DNA from: Bacillota bacterium
GTDB lineage: Bacteria > Bacillota > Clostridia > Acetivibrionales > DTU013
Reading direction: 5' to 3'
DNA length: 64,000 nt
NCBI GenBank assembly: GCA_023426125.1
Contig: JAFABI010000053.1
Span: 1 to 64,000 of the forward strand
In this document: in pieces, positions 60,393-64,000 of the stretch
Numbering within the stretch: the first letter of the stretch is position 1
Layout of the letters: each line of letters opens with the position of its first letter
Notes under the pieces: generated by a model
Database searches by the model: none
Seen by the model: the letters and a program-made list of their open reading frames with translations, nothing else
Told to the model about the DNA's origin: nothing
Translations under genes and position numbers: made by a program

Positions 60393-60438
60393 CAAATAAA
60401 TAAAAGCCAGGGGTCCTAAGTCAACCCATGGCTCTTTT
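60393..60438 (-). terminator. Leader terminator 1 of the exporter operon
   Basis: On the minus strand AAAAGAGCCATGGGT, TGACTTAGG, ACCCCTGGCTTTT pair with small bulges (60438-60402), followed by ATTTATTTG. It begins about 25 bases after the stop codon of the leader peptide, the place where a stalled ribosome could change its folding. Confidence 0.6.
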
Positions 60439-60462
60439 CACATTGACACGCTGCCGGTATTT

Positions 60463-60579
60463 TCAGATATCCGGCACAGCAAACTTCGAGACACAGGCTG
60501 TGATCTTCAAGTATTCAGTTCCCGCCGCATCGCCGGGGACAAAACGCTTCGTTCTAAAGTCGATTAAGGATTTATTCAC
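60463..60579 (-). CDS. Candidate 38-residue leader peptide of the exporter operon
   Basis: A short frame starting at GTG (60579) ten bases after AAAGGAG (60595-60590) and ending at TGA just before leader terminator 1. The product begins MNKSLIDFRTKRFVPGDAAG and ends VSKFAVPDI; it has no membrane segment. Its position between a promoter and two tandem terminators in front of a BmrCD-like exporter fits a translated attenuator whose ribosome stalling permits read-through. I know no homologue by name. It may instead be non-functional, but the ribosome site is good. Confidence 0.55.
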   Translation of the reverse strand: MNKSLIDFRTKRFVPGDAAGTEYLKITACVSKFAVPDI

Positions 60580-60627
60580 AAGACCACAACTCCTTTCTTT
60601 TGGTTTGCGTTTGCACTCACATTTACT

Positions 60628-60656
60628 AATATATCTGGAAATTGAAAAATATGCAA
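60628..60656 (-). promoter_or_regulatory. Promoter of the leader-exporter transcript
   Basis: On the minus strand TTGCAT (60656-60651), 17 bases, TATATT (60633-60628), about 35 bases upstream of the leader-peptide ribosome site. Confidence 0.5.
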
Positions 60657-60734
60657 TAAGTTTTTGCAATGTAATCTTCCTGTAACATTTGCCATATTTC
60701 CGGCATATGCTGATACCGGTCCTTAGGACTCGTC

Positions 60735-60861
60735 AAAATATAACTTACGATAATCTTTTTCGGGGAACTACGCTTGGTAGGTTGCATAGGCGAGCAGCAA
60801 ATGCAAGGCATTTGCGGCCAGCCCGCTTCATTCCCCAAAAAAGAATCGTAAGTATTATTTT
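60735..60861. repeat. Palindromic repeat (family B-like), about 127 bp
   Basis: ATAACTTACGAT with TTTTTCGGGGAA and TTCCCCAAAAAAGA with ATCGTAAGTATTAT form a long palindrome around GCAAATGCAAGGCATTTGC. The outer ATAACTTACG recurs at 63467. It separates the exporter leader from the next gene. The remaining 60862-61133 shows no gene and no clear promoter. Confidence 0.6.
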
Positions 60862-61133
60862 AGCCGATCCTTAACGGGTTATTTTTATCTTTCATATTTT
60901 GGTGAATACTGATAATATATAATAGTTGGTGTTACTGGCTTGTGGTTGACGGTCGGTGATTGGCGGTCACCCGCTTTTCCTAAGGGGTGACCGCTGATCT
61001 CCCGCCATATTGCCGGACCTGAAATGCTTGAGCGGTTTGCCTTGCTGTAACAGCCGCACCTCCACAGTATATACACCATTTGACTTTTGAGGAATGGAAT
61101 CGGGGGTTTGCATCATAGAAGGAGGATGTGCGC

Positions 61134-62450
61134 TTGATCAAGGAATCTGCCTGGGTAATATCAGCCAACATGGGACTGGGGCACCAGAGAGCCACCTATC
61201 CACTGCGGGATATGGCGCATAACGACGTTCAGCTTTTTGGGGAAAATGTCACCAGCTCAAAAAGAGAGAAAAAGCTGTGGAAAATCTTTCAATATTCTTA
61301 TGAATTTTTATCGAAAACAAGGCAGTTTCTTATCATAGGACCTTCCCTATACAACCTCCTTGAGAGACTGCAGAATATTTCGCCCTTTTATCCGTTCCGC
61401 GACCAGTCAAGGCCATCCCTCCAGGTGAAGTCGCTGTATTCCCTTATCCATAGGGGGCTTGGAAACGGCTTAAGCTCCATGCTGTCTACAAAAAAGCTTC
61501 CGGTCGTCACCTCCTTTTATGCGGCAGCCATTGCGGCGGAGGAAAGGACCAATCTGCCGGTGTACTGCATCATTTGCGACGCGGACATTAACCGGGTATG
61601 GGTGGCGGAAAATCCAAAGAAGAGCAGGATCATCTATTTCGCTCCCTGCGGGCACGCCATGCGGAGGCTGAAGCAATACGGCGTGCCGGACGAAAGGATC
61701 TTTCTGACAGGCTTTCCCCTTCCGCAGGAGAATATTGGCGGTCCCGACATGCCCATCCTCCGGGAGGACCTTGCAAAGCGGCTCATTCGCCTGGACCCCT
61801 CAAGAAGGTTCCGCACCATTCATGGCGAAGAGGCGAGGCACTATCTGGGCAAGTACTGGAATCCGGAATATTCCGACAATTCCCTTACGCTGACCTATGC
61901 CGTCGGCGGTGCGGGAGCACAGACGGAAATTGCAGAAGGCGTTCTAAACAGCCTGACCCCCAGAATCCTGGAGGGTAAAATCAAATTGAACCTTGTTGCC
62001 GCCCATCGCAGCGAAGTATGGCAATATTTCCTCAAACTCATTGAAAAACATGGGCTTACCCGGTGCGAAAATATCAAAGTGATCTATAACCCCGATAAGA
62101 ATAAATATTTCAGCGATTTCAACAAGGTATTGCGGACCACCGATATCCTGTGGACCAAGCCCTCCGAACTTTCTTTCTACTGCGGCCTGGCCATCCCCAT
62201 CATCATTGCGCCGCCCATCGGACCTCACGAGGTTTTCAATCAACGATGGCTGCGCGATCTGGGGTCCGGCTTCCACCAGGAGGAGCCAAAATACTGCGGC
62301 GAATGGCTGATGGAGTTTTTGTCCGACGGCCGTCTCGCCCAGGCCGCCTGGGACGGTTTTCTCTACGGGCGCAAGCTTGGCGCATATAAGATCGCCGAGG
62401 TCATAGCCGCCGGCAGCACGGAAAGGCATTATTCACCGCTGAGACGCTAG
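61134..62450 (+). CDS. Putative GT-B glycosyltransferase-like protein
   Basis: A 438-residue soluble protein. The N-terminus VISANMGLGHQRATYPLRDM resembles the start of MurG/MGDG-synthase-type GT-B enzymes (GxGH motif). The middle has PVVTSFYAAAIAAEERTNLP and an inter-domain CIICDADINRVWV strand. The C-terminal half has LTYAVGGAGAQTEIAEG, the position of the nucleotide-sugar loop, and PSELSFYCGLAIPIIIAPPI near the end. I infer a sugar-transfer role in envelope lipid or wall synthesis. No specific family name is certain. The TTG at 61134 has AGGAGG eight bases before it; a GTG at 61128 is too close. Confidence 0.6.
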   Translation: MIKESAWVISANMGLGHQRATYPLRDMAHNDVQLFGENVTSSKREKKLWKIFQYSYEFLSKTRQFLIIGPSLYNLLERLQNISPFYPFRDQSRPSLQVKSLYSLIHRGLGNGLSSMLSTKKLPVVTSFYAAAIAAEERTNLPVYCIICDADINRVWVAENPKKSRIIYFAPCGHAMRRLKQYGVPDERIFLTGFPLPQENIGGPDMPILREDLAKRLIRLDPSRRFRTIHGEEARHYLGKYWNPEYSDNSLTLTYAVGGAGAQTEIAEGVLNSLTPRILEGKIKLNLVAAHRSEVWQYFLKLIEKHGLTRCENIKVIYNPDKNKYFSDFNKVLRTTDILWTKPSELSFYCGLAIPIIIAPPIGPHEVFNQRWLRDLGSGFHQEEPKYCGEWLMEFLSDGRLAQAAWDGFLYGRKLGAYKIAEVIAAGSTERHYSPLRR

Positions 62451-62512
62451 TTGGAAAGGCATGCCCGAATGGTGGACAAAGGGCTAAAATACATCAATAG
62501 GAGTATAAGATT

Positions 62513-63412
62513 TTGACAGGATCCTTCATTGACAAATTTCATGTCAGCCGCCCCAAGGCATTGCTTTTGCTGGTGGTGACAGCAATATTGTGGAGCTTCG
62601 GCGGCCTTCTCATCAAGCTGATCAATTGGAATCCGCTGGCGATTGCAGGCATGCGAAGCACCATAGCCGCTTTGCTTATACTGGCGCTTATAAAAAAGCC
62701 GGCATTCCGTTTTACATTTGCACAGATCGCCGGCGCAATCGCCTATGCAGGGACCGTCATTATGTTTGTCGCCGCTACCAAGCTGACGACGGCAGCCAAC
62801 GCAATTCTGCTTCAATATACCGCGCCCGTGTATGTGGCATTTCTGGGAGCATGGTTCCTGAAGGAGCGGGTCCGGCCATCGGACTGGGCAACCATCGCCA
62901 TGGTTTTAGGCGGTATGGTGCTGTTCTTTCTGGACGACCTGGAAACCGGAAACCTCACTGGAAACATACTTGCGGTTTTAAGCGGCCTGAGCTTTGCAAT
63001 AACCATTTTATGCCTCCGCAGTCAGAAAGCCGCTACGCCCCTGCTCACCGTATTCTGGGGAAATGTGCTTACAGCGCTGATCGGCATCCCGTTTATGTTC
63101 GGCTCCATGCCGGATGTGTCAGGCTGGCTGGGACTCATGCTTCTGGGCGTCTTCCAGTTGGGATTGTCCTACATCTTCTATACCGTTGCCATCAAAAAGG
63201 TATCCGCCCTGGAAGCTGCCTTGATTCCCGTGCTGGAGCCGCTGCTGAACCCCGTATTCGTTTTGATCGGCATGGGCGAAATCCCCGGACCCTGGTCCCT
63301 TGCCGGAGGGGCGATCGTTTTGGTTTCCATTACGTTAAAATGCGTGTATGCCGTGCTCAAACCCCCGAAGTATGAACCGCCGGAGCAGGACACCGGACTT
63401 CCCGCATCCTGA
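62513..63412 (+). CDS. EamA/DMT-family transporter
   Basis: A 299-residue membrane protein with ten predicted helices in two EamA repeats (about 15-140 and 155-285). Typical pieces are AILWSFGGLLIKLINWNPL, ILLQYTAPVYVAFLGAWFL and ALIPVLEPLLNPVFVLIGMG. Members export or exchange metabolites such as amino acids or nucleotide-sugar-like compounds; the substrate is open. The start is TTG, ten bases after AGGAG. It lies 62 bases downstream of the GT-B-like gene and may share its transcript. Confidence 0.9.
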   Translation: MTGSFIDKFHVSRPKALLLLVVTAILWSFGGLLIKLINWNPLAIAGMRSTIAALLILALIKKPAFRFTFAQIAGAIAYAGTVIMFVAATKLTTAANAILLQYTAPVYVAFLGAWFLKERVRPSDWATIAMVLGGMVLFFLDDLETGNLTGNILAVLSGLSFAITILCLRSQKAATPLLTVFWGNVLTALIGIPFMFGSMPDVSGWLGLMLLGVFQLGLSYIFYTVAIKKVSALEAALIPVLEPLLNPVFVLIGMGEIPGPWSLAGGAIVLVSITLKCVYAVLKPPKYEPPEQDTGLPAS

Positions 63413-63465
63413 GCGCGGGTGAAAATATAACGAGGCGACAAAAATATCCCCTGAATTAGTTCGTT

Positions 63466-63612
63466 ATAACTTACGCTAAAATTTTCAGTGCTCCTAATAC
63501 TACAGCGTAAACTTCATTTTTTATCGGCATTCATGCGCTTTGCAGAAATAATCGCGAATGCTCTAACGCGTTATTTCTGTAGGGATAATCCGGTTGTTTA
63601 CGCTGTAGTACT
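63466..63612 (+). mobile_element. Family B remnant joined to MITE-like element A, copy 3
   Basis: Element A occupies 63495-63612: ends TAATACTACAGCGTAAAC and GTTTACGCTGTAGTACT, inner stem GCAGAAATAATCGCG and CGCGTTATTTCTG. It is in the same orientation as copy 1. Directly before it, 63466-63494 carries TTATAACTTACG and TTTTCAGTGCTCCTAA, the ends of family B (compare 50231-50244). The same A-B junction as at 54710 suggests the two parts can travel as one composite. Confidence 0.7.
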
Positions 63613-63650
63613 GAATGAATATAAATTACCAGAGAAAGAAGGAGTTAGCA

Positions 63651-64000
63651 ATGAAAAACGACAGGAAAATCGTTTTGGTTACCGGGGCCTCCTCCGGTTT
63701 GGGGCTGGCAACCGCAAGACATTTATCGGAAAAGGGCTGCATCGTTTACGCCGGGGCGCGTTCCTTTAAAACCGGAATTGCAGAGCAAAATGTACAGGAG
63801 GCTGGCGCCGCCCTCTACAATGTTTATCTGGATGTAACCGACGAGGAAAGCATTGAAAGCCTTACCCGGGAAATCATCCGGAGGGAGGGCCGGCTGGATG
63901 TACTGGTGAATTGCGCCGCCATCCTCATGCTGGGGTCTGTGGAGGATGTCAGTATGGAGGAATTCCATCGCGTAATGGATACCAATCTCTATGGAACCAT
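63651..64000 (+). CDS. Short-chain dehydrogenase/reductase (5' part, runs off the window)
   Basis: The first 116 residues of an SDR oxidoreductase. The cofactor motif TGASSGLG is at 11-18, followed by an ARSF segment where an Arg after strand two suggests NADPH, then LDVTDEES and LVNCAA, which replaces the usual NNAG. GAAGGAG precedes the ATG. The Tyr-x-x-x-Lys catalytic motif lies beyond the end of the window. The substrate cannot be judged. The MITE-like element 38 bases upstream probably limits its promoter space. Confidence 0.88.
   Translation, partial: MKNDRKIVLVTGASSGLGLATARHLSEKGCIVYAGARSFKTGIAEQNVQEAGAALYNVYLDVTDEESIESLTREIIRREGRLDVLVNCAAILMLGSVEDVSMEEFHRVMDTNLYGT

Noticed and set aside
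60626..60838. Minus-strand 70-codon frame upstream of the exporter leader
   Set aside because: It overlaps a palindromic repeat and the leader promoter, and has no ribosome site. Not a credible gene.

Overview
The window is 64 kb of a Gram-positive, probably clostridial (Bacillota) chromosome. Shine-Dalgarno sites are strong and AGGAGG-like. TTG and GTG starts are frequent. CUT1 sugar importers are encoded without their own ATPase. The window also has an SLH-domain surface protein, a YesMN-type two-component pair and a PadR/DUF1048/ABC cassette. Genes are dense and moderately GC-rich, but several intergenic stretches are packed with small palindromic repeats. I see no rRNA, tRNA, CRISPR array, prophage or complete insertion sequence.

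Layout. Positions 1-694 hold decayed coding remnants and then the promoter of a PadR-DUF1048-DUF1048-ABC efflux operon (695-3254). A secreted protein and a P-type ATPase follow on the minus strand. The ATPase lies under a yybP-ykoY (Mn2+) riboswitch with an overlapping terminator (6814-6950). Positions 7060-8792 are a dead sugar locus: a Gfo/Idh/MocA pseudogene carrying a small insertion, and the C-terminal half of a LacI regulator. A NitT/TauT-type importer occupies 9078-11665.

The centre (11681-34716, minus strand) is a glycan-use region. It encodes intracellular GH130, GH18 and GH29 enzymes, a CBM9-like protein and a double-transglutaminase protein. It also encodes a long operon with two solute-binding proteins, four CUT1 permeases, a DUF5696 protein, a YIP1 membrane protein and a membrane-anchored NHL/TPR protein. 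One binding protein is fused to two carbohydrate-binding-like modules. A GntR/LacI regulator and repeated AAAGTATACTTT-like sites stand at the head of this operon. I regard it as the best candidate for an undescribed uptake system.

After mutY (35133-36230) comes a second CUT1 importer (36351-39570), divergent from a YesM/YesN-like kinase and regulator (39843-43317). Next are surface proteins: an SLH protein and a giant tandem metallophosphatase with an internal 1.4-kb duplication. They are followed by a YibE/F protein, a WG-repeat lipoprotein, a PHP hydrolase, a PspC-domain protein and a small L25-like ribosomal protein. A heterodimeric ABC exporter (56557-60247) follows, whose 5' leader contains a plausible 38-residue leader peptide and two tandem terminators, as expected of ribosome-mediated attenuation. 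The window closes with a GT-B-like protein, an EamA transporter and the start of an SDR gene.

Dispersed repeats include a roughly 118-bp MITE-like element (three copies), a longer palindromic family sometimes abutting it, REP-like units built on TGTCAAGGGGACAGGT, GC-rich GGGGCGCGCATTGCGCG palindromes, and a 0.3-kb segmental duplication that copied the 5' end of the CBM9 gene.
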